Of a DNA stretch of 34,607 bases, positions 1-8,692 are shown one piece after another. Under the pieces are notes generated by a model. It made no database searches. It saw only the letters and a list, made by a program, of their open reading frames with translations, and was not told where the DNA came from. Origin of the DNA: an uncultured Clostridium sp. (GTDB taxonomy: Bacteria; Bacillota; Clostridia; TANB77; CAG-508); the NCBI GenBank assembly GCA_900556135.1, contig USNR01000019.1:1-34607 (forward strand). Direction: 5' to 3'. Both the position numbers and the translations under genes were made by a program. Position 1 is the stretch's first letter; every line of letters starts with the position of its first letter.

Positions 1-752
1 AAAACTTTTTTAGAATTTTCAGATACTATTTTATAATATCCATCACCTATATAATTAACAGAAAATCTTTGATTAGCATAATTTCCATTTTCCCACAATC
101 TTACATTTGCACAATTTTCTTTTGATGCTTGGGCAATGTCAAGTACATAATTACTATTCGCATTACTTGCTATTGTATATACCCCATCTTCTATAGTTTG
201 TTTTGGAGCCTCATATTTTTTTAGTTTAAACTTTTGTGCATTACTTCCATTTCCTGCATACACTTGTACATTTGTTCCATTTTTAGCCTGTCCGGCTGCC
301 ACATCTAAATACAAATCATTGCATTTTGAAATAAAATAATAGTTTCCATTTCCTGCATCTTTAATCTTCCATTGTTGAGCAGCAGAGTAATTGTATTCAT
401 ACTGCTGTACATTAGTACCATTCGTTTTTCCAGCTGCATTAACATCTAATACCTTATTAGAATTTCCAGCTATTATCTTATAGTATCCATCACCTATATA
501 TTCTATCTTAAATCTTTGATTAGCAAAATTTGCATTTTCCCATAATCTTATATTGGCACAATTTTCTTTTGAGCCTTGGGCCACATCAAGAACATAGTTA
601 TTATTTATTTGACTTTCTATTATATAAATACCATCTTCAATTATTTGTTTTTCTTCCCCATCTATATTCGAAACAGCAGTACTACTATTAAAAAATAATG
701 TTTCCAATAATATTACTGCTGTTATAAAAAAACTTAATTTTAATTTGTTCAT
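1..752 (-). CDS. Secreted ricin-type beta-trefoil lectin protein, C-terminus cut off by window edge
   Basis: The frame is open from an ATG at 752 to the left edge without a stop, so about 250 residues are visible and the protein continues outside. A ribosome binding site (AAGGAGA) lies just upstream, at about 761-767. Residues 1-26 form a signal peptide (Lys-rich start, hydrophobic core ending near NSSTAVS). The rest consists of RICIN-like units with repeated blocks such as NVRLWEN, YANQRF, YIGDGYYKI, VLDVA and AQQWKI, the Q-x-W/Q-x-F style of the RicinB_lectin_2 family. Two stretches (about 1-170 and 470-650) are near-copies, so the repeat period is about 150 residues. Such domains bind sugars. 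I infer an extracellular carbohydrate-binding role, possibly as the lectin part of a larger enzyme whose catalytic domain is not visible. It is the last visible gene of the glycan operon and is read in the same direction. Confidence 0.85.
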   Translation of the reverse strand, partial: MNKLKLSFFITAVILLETLFFNSSTAVSNIDGEEKQIIEDGIYIIESQINNNYVLDVAQGSKENCANIRLWENANFANQRFKIEYIGDGYYKIIAGNSNKVLDVNAAGKTNGTNVQQYEYNYSAAQQWKIKDAGNGNYYFISKCNDLYLDVAAGQAKNGTNVQVYAGNGSNAQKFKLKKYEAPKQTIEDGVYTIASNANSNYVLDIAQASKENCANVRLWENGNYANQRFSVNYIGDGYYKIVSENSKKV

Positions 753-829
753 TGTTTATTTCTCCTTTGTCCATATAATATCTTTATCATATAATATCAT
801 AAAAAGTCGAAAAAAGAAATATTTTTTAT

Positions 830-1777
830 CTAATTTTTTTTGTTATTTTTTTCTATTTGCTCATATCTCAAAAGATTCAATTCGTAATCTTCTTTATGTT
901 GTCTAGTAATAGTATCCAAAATAATTCCACACTGCAAAGCAACTGCTGCTAACCCCATAAGTCCCGTTGCCAATATTGCTGATGGCACCTTTGTAATATA
1001 TGCAGTTTTAGCAAATTCCACTAGCACTGGCATTCCTATTATTAATCCAATTAAGAACAACATAAGTGCAATTATTCCAAAGAATTTAAATGGTTTATAA
1101 TCTTTAAACATTCTTGCAATAGTTTTTACCACTTTTATACCATCTCCGACAGTATCCAGTTTAGATGAACTTCCTTCTGGTCTGTCTCTATATATAATTG
1201 GAATCTCTTTAATTATATATCTCTTATCTAATGCATAAAGCGACATCTCAGTTTCAATCTCAAATTTCGGGCTTAAAACTGGCATATTCTTTACAAATCT
1301 TTTATTAAAAGCTCTATATCCAGTCATAATATCTTTAAGTCTTGTGTCAAACAATACGTTTATAGCCTTCTTTACCAAATTATTTCCAAACTCATGAAAT
1401 GGTCTCTTATTTTCCTTTTGATAGGTTCCATTCGATAATCTATCTCCTATCGTCATATCAGCTTCTCCATTCATTACAGGTTCTATCAACTTATGTACAA
1501 ATTCTGCTGGGTATGTATCATCGCCATCTACCATTACATAGATATCAGCATCAATATCTCTAAATTGACTTCTCACCACATTTCCTTTTCCCTGCTTATA
1601 TTCATCAACTACTATTGCTCCATTTGCGATTGCGATTTCTTTTGTTTTGTCTTTTGAATTATTATTGTAGACATATATGTCTGCATTAGGTAATTCTTTT
1701 CTAAAATCCTTTATTACTTTTTCTATTGTAAGTTCTTCATTGTAACATGGTATTAATACCGCAATTTTTTCTTCCAT
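830..1777 (-). CDS. GtrB/DPM1-like polyprenyl-phosphate glycosyltransferase (GT2)
   Basis: This 315-residue protein has an N-terminal GT-A fold: IPCYNEE near residue 10, YNNNSKDKT near 37 and the metal/nucleotide motif DGDDTYP near 84-90. It ends with two hydrophobic segments at about 230-255 and 270-292. This is the layout of GtrB and dolichyl-phosphate-mannose-synthase-like enzymes, which move a sugar from a nucleotide donor onto a polyprenyl phosphate at the inner membrane face. The sugar cannot be told from sequence. The binding site AAGGAG overlaps the stop of the upstream membrane protein gene at 1781, so the two are translationally close. I infer that it supplies a lipid-linked sugar to the neighbouring membrane protein, as GtrB does for GtrC-type enzymes. 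No GtrA-type flippase is visible in the window. Confidence 0.85.
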   Translation of the reverse strand: MEEKIAVLIPCYNEELTIEKVIKDFRKELPNADIYVYNNNSKDKTKEIAIANGAIVVDEYKQGKGNVVRSQFRDIDADIYVMVDGDDTYPAEFVHKLIEPVMNGEADMTIGDRLSNGTYQKENKRPFHEFGNNLVKKAINVLFDTRLKDIMTGYRAFNKRFVKNMPVLSPKFEIETEMSLYALDKRYIIKEIPIIYRDRPEGSSSKLDTVGDGIKVVKTIARMFKDYKPFKFFGIIALMLFLIGLIIGMPVLVEFAKTAYITKVPSAILATGLMGLAAVALQCGIILDTITRQHKEDYELNLLRYEQIEKNNKKN

Positions 1778-1780
1778 TAT

Positions 1781-3094
1781 TTACTCCTTTTCCTTACCAA
1801 TCTTTTTTATTTTTTCATCATCTATAACATATAGTGATGCACTTAGCAATGATAATAATGTAATCGCTTGAATACGATATGTCATCCAATAATGTATTCC
1901 TGAATGGTTTGATAAAACTATATACCAAGCATAAGGTATTAATGCAAAAATAATTAATGGTATGATATTTTTTACATTTATATTTTCTTTTCTATATTTT
2001 TTTAGTCCTATAGCCCAGAAAATTAAATATATAACTAATAATCCTAAAACAAAAGTATTAAAATATACTTTAAAGTTTCTTGATATAACTTCAAACTTGC
2101 TAATTTGAGTACTTCCGTCTGCATCTATTCTGTATAAGAATTGGTTTATAGCTTCTGTAATTACATTTTGTCCCATAACGATTGAAGTAATTACCCATTT
2201 TACAAAATATGTTGCACCATAGCTAATTCCCCATATAATAGATAATTTAATAATTGTTATCATTAAATCTTTAAAATTACTTCCATGTTTTAATTTTAAT
2301 AAAATTACTAAAACCATAGGAATTCCAAGTGTTACTAGTGGATATGTTAATAAATCCATAAATGCTGTACATCCACCTATTGCAATAAAGAAATATGGTA
2401 AAAGTTTATCAAATTTTTTGCTATTTTCTACACATAATATTACAATACTTGCAATAAGAGTGATTGCCATTACTGGTATATATTGCAAAGATACTGGAAT
2501 TATTGTAATTCCCATAAAGAATATTGCAGTATCAAATGCTATTGCATATTTTAATCCTAATTTTTTGCTTATTAGAACTGTTGAAATTACAAGTAATATA
2601 AATATAAATATCATGTTAATGTATCTTATTGTTTGGAAATTAAATAGTAATAATAATGGTCTTAAAAATGCTTCTATTCCAAACCAATATCTTGTATAAT
2701 TTGAATTTGCTTCATTATTTTCATCTATGGCATCTACAAAACTTTCTACTGGACCTTTTTCATTGTCTTCATATCTATAGTTTTCCATTGCTCTATCAAA
2801 TACATTTTTTCCTTGGTCTTCACCCTTGTCAAGTGCAGCACATAAAATTAACGAATCTGTATAATCATCTAAAGTATGAGCTTCTGCCAAAACATTTTGA
2901 GTACCAAAGAATGGTCTATAATAAAAACCACCTTCGCTTTTTATTGTTTCTACAGAATCTGCTAAATGTTGTCTAATATTTGTATTAGGTAATGAATAAC
3001 TAAATGTTAATATTAAACAAAATATCACAATCATTGCAATAAAAAATCCAATATTCTTCAACATATTTTTTAATACATTCGATATTTTTTTCAT
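1781..3094 (-). CDS. Multi-pass membrane protein, candidate GT-C-type glycosyltransferase
   Basis: The 437-residue protein has one N-terminal membrane helix (about 15-33) and an extracytoplasmic loop of roughly 110 residues rich in Asp and Glu. Eight to ten further helices and a short charged C-terminus follow. The order helix, large acidic loop, then many helices is that of GT-C enzymes, which take sugars from polyprenyl phosphate outside the membrane. No family-defining motif is obvious; the Asp pair in the loop block HTLDDYTD is only a candidate for catalysis. The gene sits directly upstream of the GtrB-like gene and has a strong AGGAGG site 5 bp before its ATG. The function is inferred from topology and neighbourhood. 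It could instead be a polymerase or an uncharacterised surface-glycan membrane protein. Confidence 0.6.
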   Translation of the reverse strand: MKKISNVLKNMLKNIGFFIAMIVIFCLILTFSYSLPNTNIRQHLADSVETIKSEGGFYYRPFFGTQNVLAEAHTLDDYTDSLILCAALDKGEDQGKNVFDRAMENYRYEDNEKGPVESFVDAIDENNEANSNYTRYWFGIEAFLRPLLLLFNFQTIRYINMIFIFILLVISTVLISKKLGLKYAIAFDTAIFFMGITIIPVSLQYIPVMAITLIASIVILCVENSKKFDKLLPYFFIAIGGCTAFMDLLTYPLVTLGIPMVLVILLKLKHGSNFKDLMITIIKLSIIWGISYGATYFVKWVITSIVMGQNVITEAINQFLYRIDADGSTQISKFEVISRNFKVYFNTFVLGLLVIYLIFWAIGLKKYRKENINVKNIIPLIIFALIPYAWYIVLSNHSGIHYWMTYRIQAITLLSLLSASLYVIDDEKIKKIGKEKE

Positions 3095-3103
3095 TTTTTC
3101 CTC

Positions 3104-3679
3104 CTATTTTTTCCATTCTTTAATCTTTAGATTCTTTTTTACCAAGTAACTATTTTCAGAAAGTTCAGCCAAATACTTGTCCGAATTAGAATCTGAAAAA
3201 AAGTTCTCAATTTTAAACTCTTCTTTTACTTCCTGTTTTAATCTTTCTACTTTTTCTGCACCATAACAATTTTTACTTTCTAGCTTTCCTGTATTCTTGT
3301 TTACTTTTGAAGCTATTAATTTAAAATCTTTTAATTTTGTATTGCAAATTTCTTGTAATATAAACTCTGGTGAAGCTGAAATTATATACTTTTGATTGTT
3401 TGTTTTTTTTATTAGTTCAAATCTAATTTTCTTCTTGTTCTCCTCCCAAAAGTTTTTTACACACTCATCAATATTATCTATTCCACTAAAAAACACATAG
3501 AATTTTTCTTTAAATTCTTCTTTTTTTACAAGTTTTAATTTGTATTTTATAAAATACCATATTTGTATCGGTAAATATCTTATTAAACTAGGTTGCTTCT
3601 TTAAACAATACAGGTAAAAATCAATAGTGCTATCTCCATCATATATGGTGTCATCAAAATCATATACATCTAAAATCAT
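3104..3679 (-). CDS. HAD subfamily IB phosphatase, candidate polyprenyl-phosphoribose 5-phosphatase
   Basis: This 191-residue protein carries all HAD motifs: DFDDT at 7-11 (nucleophile D7, acid/base D9), the IISAS block ending at S101, K143, and FSDSNSD at 161-167. The pattern with SAS in motif II and DSxSD in motif IV is typical of subfamily IB (phosphoserine-phosphatase-like). The middle carries a moderately hydrophobic stretch (about 30-50), so it may touch the membrane. It lies immediately downstream of the UbiA-type phosphoribosyltransferase gene, 19 bp away. In mycobacterial decaprenyl-phosphoryl-ribose synthesis, phosphoribosyl transfer must be followed by removal of the 5-phosphate. 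I infer this protein does that step. The family call is firm; the substrate is an inference from gene pairing. Confidence 0.8.
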   Translation of the reverse strand: MILDVYDFDDTIYDGDSTIDFYLYCLKKQPSLIRYLPIQIWYFIKYKLKLVKKEEFKEKFYVFFSGIDNIDECVKNFWEENKKKIRFELIKKTNNQKYIISASPEFILQEICNTKLKDFKLIASKVNKNTGKLESKNCYGAEKVERLKQEVKEEFKIENFFSDSNSDKYLAELSENSYLVKKNLKIKEWKK

Positions 3680-3698
3680 ATTCTTCCTCCACTATAAT

Positions 3699-4595
3699 TT
3701 ACAATATATACATTATCGAAAATACAATTATTGCATATATAAACACCATCAGTAATAACAGTTTATCTTTAAATAGCACATCCACTGGATCACCAAATGA
3801 ATCTCCCTCAACATCTAGGCTGTATTTCATTAATATTATCATAATTATCGGTACAGTCCACACCATAAAGTTATTGCCCATTTTATCGATTGTCATGCTA
3901 TCTACACACCATAGGGCATAAAATGCAATCGATAAACCTAAGCAAACATACATATTTTTATCAAGGAATTCCTTATTATATCTTTTTAGAACTTCTCTCG
4001 ATTTATCACCTTGCTTCATTATCTCATTTCTTCTTTTTCCCAGTCCCATATAAAATGATCCAGAAATAACTGTTAGATATAGCCAATTAGAAACTTCTAT
4101 GTTAGTTATAGCAGAACCATATAATATTCTTAGTAAAAAGCCTGATACTAGTATAACAATATCTACTATTGGCTTGTTTTTCAAACCAAATGAATACGCT
4201 ATATTTAATCCCACATACAAACTTATAAATCCCAGGGCAACTAATGTTGCTGACATTTCTATTTTTTTTGTTAAAAACATAACTATATTTAATAGAAAAG
4301 CTATCATAATCAATACAATTGCAAGTATAATTGCCTCTTTTTTAGAAACAGTTCCTGCTGGCAAAGGTCTATTTCTTTTTACTTCGTGTAGCTTATCTTT
4401 TTCTATATCTTTAATGTCATTTATGATATAGACAAAAGATGACACAAAACAAAAGGATATAAACCCTAATATACAACAAATCAATTTGTCTACATTAAAT
4501 ATATTACCACTAAATATTAACGGTAAAAATATTAATATATTTTTAAAATAATGCTTCACTCTTATTAGTTTTATATACTCTTTTATTTTTTTCAT
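3699..4595 (-). CDS. UbiA-family polyprenyl-phosphate (decaprenyl-phosphate-type) phosphoribosyltransferase
   Basis: This 298-residue integral membrane protein has about eight to nine helices. The N-terminal KLIRVKHYFKN and FLPLIFSG blocks are typical of decaprenyl-phosphate phosphoribosyltransferases (the Rv3806c-like branch of UbiA). The metal/diphosphate motif NDxxDxxxD is present as N59-D60, D63, D67, followed by NRPLPAG at 75-81. A second signature, YSFGLKNKPIVD at 134-145, leads into SGFLLR. These enzymes move phosphoribose from PRPP onto a polyprenyl phosphate, releasing pyrophosphate. A PRPP synthetase gene (prs) lies 11 kb upstream in the same cluster, and a HAD phosphatase gene follows directly. 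Other UbiA enzymes use aromatic acceptors, but no quinone or heme genes are nearby. I favour a ribosyl lipid donor. Confidence 0.85.
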   Translation of the reverse strand: MKKIKEYIKLIRVKHYFKNILIFLPLIFSGNIFNVDKLICCILGFISFCFVSSFVYIINDIKDIEKDKLHEVKRNRPLPAGTVSKKEAIILAIVLIMIAFLLNIVMFLTKKIEMSATLVALGFISLYVGLNIAYSFGLKNKPIVDIVILVSGFLLRILYGSAITNIEVSNWLYLTVISGSFYMGLGKRRNEIMKQGDKSREVLKRYNKEFLDKNMYVCLGLSIAFYALWCVDSMTIDKMGNNFMVWTVPIIMIILMKYSLDVEGDSFGDPVDVLFKDKLLLLMVFIYAIIVFSIMYIL

Positions 4596-4612
4596 CTTTA
4601 TTTTCCTCTTTA

Positions 4613-6358
4613 TTAATATAGTATTTGATAATTATATGCATAATGTTCTTTGTTCTCTTTGTTATCTTTATTTAGTTTATATTTCACTTCATAGTCTCTT
4701 ATGTTAAATAAGATTCCATAATAATCTGTTCCATTAAAAGATATCTCTACTTTTTCATTATTATCAGTAACTTCCTTAAGAACAACTATGCTTTCCTTTA
4801 TGCTTTTAGCATATTTAATGTCCTTTACTCTCCAATAAGCAAAAGGCCATATATTTATAATCATTAATATAAAAATGATTGTTCCTACCAAATTTTCAAC
4901 TGTCCTTCTTTTCTTTTTTTCACAATTATTTGCAACAAAAAAAATTCCAAACATTGCCATTATTGGTATTAAGTATAATTGTGGAGAATATCTTGCCCAC
5001 CATGCTTCTGCCATAAATAATGTTGTTAAAAATATGCCACCAATTATTATACAAATATATTTGAATACATTTTTATCATTTTTAAAAATTCTTATTAAAG
5101 TATACACTAGAACAATAATTGATATTATTAAAATTCCACTAAAGAATATACCATAACCACCAATTCTTGCATCTGGTATTGCTAGGGAATCTATTTCTTC
5201 TTGATTTACTGAGAATGGTACTTTTATCTCTGGGTCTTTACCTGAATTATATGTTACATTTTCAGATCTTGAAAAAGTTGACTCAAATATTTTTACCAAA
5301 CGATTCTTTTCTGCAAAAGATTGTGGTTGCATTGTTGTTATAATATCAACTTTGTCATTTCCTATTATTGGATATACTGGATTTTTATGGTCTATTGTGT
5401 TTTTTATGTAAGTTGAGGCCCCAACAACGCCTATTCCAACAACTACTATCCCCACAAACCTTAATGTAAGCCTTATGAAGTCTTCCTTAAATTTCCTTTC
5501 CTTGTAACTTTGTATAAGCCAAGTTATATAAAATACAATTGAAAATATTGCTGCAAAATATATTCCTGTAAATTTAATATTCATACAAAGTATGATCTCA
5601 GTAGCTAATCCTAACCATTTTTCTAGGTTGGTCAAACTATCAAACTTTTTATCAGTAATCATTATTAAAAATAACATAATACCATACACCAATAGTCCCA
5701 TTACACCATCCACATAATATGTAAATATCTGTGAAAGAACAATCGGATTTGCAACCAATCCTATAGCTATTGCTATAGCTTGCCAATCTTTCAATTTTTT
5801 TTGTGTTAAATAATAATATGTTATACTTGCCAGTGAAATAGCTAACAAAACTATTAATACTTTTCCCGTTTCAATATTGTTTGTAACAGAATATATAGAT
5901 GCTGCAAAATTCCACGTAACTTTTGGATAATGATCTATCCATAGAAATTGTCCACTATTCTCTATCTCAGTATCATTGTCTTTACAAAAATCTTCGCTAC
6001 TCTCATATAATGGATTCCATCCTTCTTTTATCAACCCTATTGCAGGCTTGTGATAGAAACAGCCGTCAGCAGATGTATCGAAAGTTTTGCCAATATAATA
6101 TGTACTAACTATAGCTATTAGAATTGCAACAAACACAGTTGCAATATAAAACATTGAATTTTGTTTATTTATTCTTCTTCTATTTAAGAATAGAAAAAGG
6201 CATATTGTTATTATGCTTGAAAATATTACATTCAGTGGTGACATAGCTATATTCACCACTTGAAAAATTGTTGTTACTAATATATCAACTATAATAAACA
6301 TTAATAATAATATTCCTATATTAAGAATGCTCCTCTTAATTTCTTCTTTTATTTTCAT
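4613..6358 (-). CDS. GT-C-like membrane glycosyltransferase, candidate ribosyltransferase
   Basis: This 581-residue protein has roughly eleven to thirteen membrane helices and a large first extracytoplasmic loop (about residues 90-150). The loop carries an acidic, aromatic block (FDTSADGCFYHKPAIG, then GWNPLY), which resembles the Asp-containing first loop of polyprenyl-phosphate-dependent GT-C enzymes. The C-terminal ~80 residues are soluble. It is read directly before the UbiA and HAD genes (18 bp to the UbiA start), and its ATG has a GAGG site 5 bp upstream. From topology and neighbours I infer that it uses the polyprenyl-phosphoryl-ribose made by those two enzymes to decorate or extend a glycan outside the membrane. 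Membrane protein and GT-C-like fold are fairly sure; substrate and acceptor are not visible. Confidence 0.65.
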   Translation of the reverse strand: MKIKEEIKRSILNIGILLLMFIIVDILVTTIFQVVNIAMSPLNVIFSSIITICLFLFLNRRRINKQNSMFYIATVFVAILIAIVSTYYIGKTFDTSADGCFYHKPAIGLIKEGWNPLYESSEDFCKDNDTEIENSGQFLWIDHYPKVTWNFAASIYSVTNNIETGKVLIVLLAISLASITYYYLTQKKLKDWQAIAIAIGLVANPIVLSQIFTYYVDGVMGLLVYGIMLFLIMITDKKFDSLTNLEKWLGLATEIILCMNIKFTGIYFAAIFSIVFYITWLIQSYKERKFKEDFIRLTLRFVGIVVVGIGVVGASTYIKNTIDHKNPVYPIIGNDKVDIITTMQPQSFAEKNRLVKIFESTFSRSENVTYNSGKDPEIKVPFSVNQEEIDSLAIPDARIGGYGIFFSGILIISIIVLVYTLIRIFKNDKNVFKYICIIIGGIFLTTLFMAEAWWARYSPQLYLIPIMAMFGIFFVANNCEKKKRRTVENLVGTIIFILMIINIWPFAYWRVKDIKYAKSIKESIVVLKEVTDNNEKVEISFNGTDYYGILFNIRDYEVKYKLNKDNKENKEHYAYNYQILY

Positions 6359-6365
6359 TTTAACC

Positions 6366-8675
6366 TCATTTCATTTTAGATATTATTTTGTTTTTTACAG
6401 TTTTATCTGCTCCAATTTTTTTTGCCAGCTTCATAATTCCTGTCTTTTGTAAAAATCTTATAAAGCCTCTCCATAGTGGATTCTGCCAAAGCTCATCTTT
6501 CATCCTTTGTGTTTTTTCTTCATAAAATGCTCCGTCGACTCCGGCTCCACCTTTATCAGAGAAATAGCTCCTTTGGTCTAATTCATTATATAAAACTAAA
6601 TATTGAGCATATAACTCTCTTGATTTTACTGCTTCTAAATTAACTTTACTTCCACTTTCAATTAGCCTTTCAAACTCATTATTTAAAGTTATAATCATAT
6701 TTTTTATTGTAAATCCGTTTTTTACTTTATCTCTACATTTTTTACATATTTCTTTATAATTTTTATTTTCTAATATTTCAACTAAAGCACTTGAATATCT
6801 TTCAATTTCTTCTTGGTAACATTCTGTTGAAAATACATCCTTTTGACTTTGGCTATTTTTTACTAACCTACCACAATCATTGTCTATCAATTCTTTTTGA
6901 CCGCCTATGTTAGCTGATACAACTGGAGTTTCCATTGCCATTGCTTCATAAGTTGTTAATGTTAGTCCCTCACTTAAAGAACATATTAATTCAACATCGC
7001 AAGCTTTGTAAAATGGTTTCACATTACTCTTTGCTCCGAAAAATTCAACATAGTCGCCTAAGCCCAATTTGTTCACTTCTTTTTTCATCTTTCCATACAT
7101 CGGACCATCGCCTACGACAAATAAACATACATCCTTACCTTTTCCTCTTAATTCTTTGATTATTCTAACTGCCAATATCGGTCTTTTTTCTATAGCAATT
7201 CTACAACAATAAAGAATCTTTTTTCTATCCTTATGCTTTTCCATAGCTTGCACCAAAGCTTCATCATCTTTTTCCTTCACTTTTACTGGGTCAAATTCCT
7301 CTGTATCCACTCCAATATAAACTGGTTGAACATTTTTGGTTATTCTTCCCATTTTTTCCTCCATTTCTTCCTTTAAGAAATTAGTACATGTATATGTTTT
7401 ATCTACTATTGACGCAATTGCCGTTGAATCTCTTGGGTATTCTCCATTCCTCCAACTCCAATTTTCTGCATGAACATAATCAACAAAAGGTACATTTGGG
7501 AAATATGATTTAAGCCATGGCAATACATAATATCCAAAATAGCTTTGAGATTGAAACACTAAATCTATTTTTCGAGTTTTCATAATATAATGTATAAACG
7601 CTGGCCAATCCTTTCTATGTAAAAATGATGTCAAATCAAATATTGTAGCATAGTTCTCAAACTTTTGGCGCCATACATAATCACATGGTTCTGTTGTAAT
7701 AATAGTAATATTATACTTTTCAGGATCCAAGTTTGATATTAAGTCAAAGTTGAATTTATCAGCTCCCCCTAATTTGAACCATGGAAATATAAAAAGTAAA
7801 TTTTTCTTATCATTGTTATTTATTGGTCCTCTATCCCATTCAAATACATACGGATATGAGTTATAATAGAAATTTGTAGACATTGGGAATTGCAATGCCG
7901 TAACATTGTCTTTTATCTTCTTTGCCTGTTTTGCAACCTCTTCCTCAGCATGCTTTTGTCTCTCTTTATTATTTTTTATTGAGGCCATTGTGCCTCCTTC
8001 TTTTTTAGAACGATACCAGAATCCATAAAAATTCATTCTAGCGGGATACATTCCTTTTTCTATCATTCTTAACCACATGTGCCAATCTTCATGTACATCT
8101 TTATCTACAGCACTGTATCCACCTACATTAAATATTGCTTGTTTTTTTATTAGCGCACATACAGGCAATATATTTTCTTTCTTTTCTTGTTCACATTCAA
8201 ATAATTTTTTCCATAAAAAGTTATGTCCGTCAAACGTAACGGTATCAGAATATACCCACGTCGCATCTGGATTTGTAAGTAATGTAAAATATGCACATTC
8301 TAAGAACGTTTCGTCTATACAGTCATCTGAATCGAGAATAAAAACTAGGTCACATTTTGCCTTTTTTACAGCATTATCTCTAGCTTCCAACCTTCCAGCA
8401 TTTTTTTGTTTATATACATGTATTCTACTATCTAATTTTTCTAATTTTGCCAGGATTTCATCTGTACCGTCTTCTGTAGAACCATCATTTATTATATTCC
8501 ATTCCCAATAAGGAAAAGTTTGATTTAATACAGAATACGCAGTTTGCATAATATAATCTTTACAATTGTAATAACCTGTTGCTATGCTAATTAATGGTTC
8601 ACCGCTATTTTTAGCTGTTATTTTCAATTTTTGTCCTGGTATTTGCTTAAAATTAAAGTCTTCATTTTTTTCCAT
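6366..8675 (-). CDS. Two-domain glycosyltransferase: N-terminal GT2 fused to C-terminal GT4
   Basis: The 769-residue protein joins two complete glycosyltransferases. The GT2 part spans about 25-270, with ISIATGYYN, NDGSTEDGTD and the metal motif LDSDD near 115-120. The GT4 part spans about 288-690, opening with FPWFKLGGADKFN. It has VGDGPMYGKM, an FFGAK block and the catalytic E-x7-E motif (EGLTLTTYE), then VVSANIGGQKEL. A basic C-terminal tail of about 80 residues may touch the membrane. Double-headed enzymes of this kind often build alternating backbones in ABC-exported glycans, so this is the best candidate for the chain-building enzyme here. That role is inferred. The start has a weak AAAGGG site about 13 bp upstream. 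Confidence 0.88.
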   Translation of the reverse strand: MEKNEDFNFKQIPGQKLKITAKNSGEPLISIATGYYNCKDYIMQTAYSVLNQTFPYWEWNIINDGSTEDGTDEILAKLEKLDSRIHVYKQKNAGRLEARDNAVKKAKCDLVFILDSDDCIDETFLECAYFTLLTNPDATWVYSDTVTFDGHNFLWKKLFECEQEKKENILPVCALIKKQAIFNVGGYSAVDKDVHEDWHMWLRMIEKGMYPARMNFYGFWYRSKKEGGTMASIKNNKERQKHAEEEVAKQAKKIKDNVTALQFPMSTNFYYNSYPYVFEWDRGPINNNDKKNLLFIFPWFKLGGADKFNFDLISNLDPEKYNITIITTEPCDYVWRQKFENYATIFDLTSFLHRKDWPAFIHYIMKTRKIDLVFQSQSYFGYYVLPWLKSYFPNVPFVDYVHAENWSWRNGEYPRDSTAIASIVDKTYTCTNFLKEEMEEKMGRITKNVQPVYIGVDTEEFDPVKVKEKDDEALVQAMEKHKDRKKILYCCRIAIEKRPILAVRIIKELRGKGKDVCLFVVGDGPMYGKMKKEVNKLGLGDYVEFFGAKSNVKPFYKACDVELICSLSEGLTLTTYEAMAMETPVVSANIGGQKELIDNDCGRLVKNSQSQKDVFSTECYQEEIERYSSALVEILENKNYKEICKKCRDKVKNGFTIKNMIITLNNEFERLIESGSKVNLEAVKSRELYAQYLVLYNELDQRSYFSDKGGAGVDGAFYEEKTQRMKDELWQNPLWRGFIRFLQKTGIMKLAKKIGADKTVKNKIISKMK

Positions 8676-8692
8676 AGATTTTTATTGCCCTT

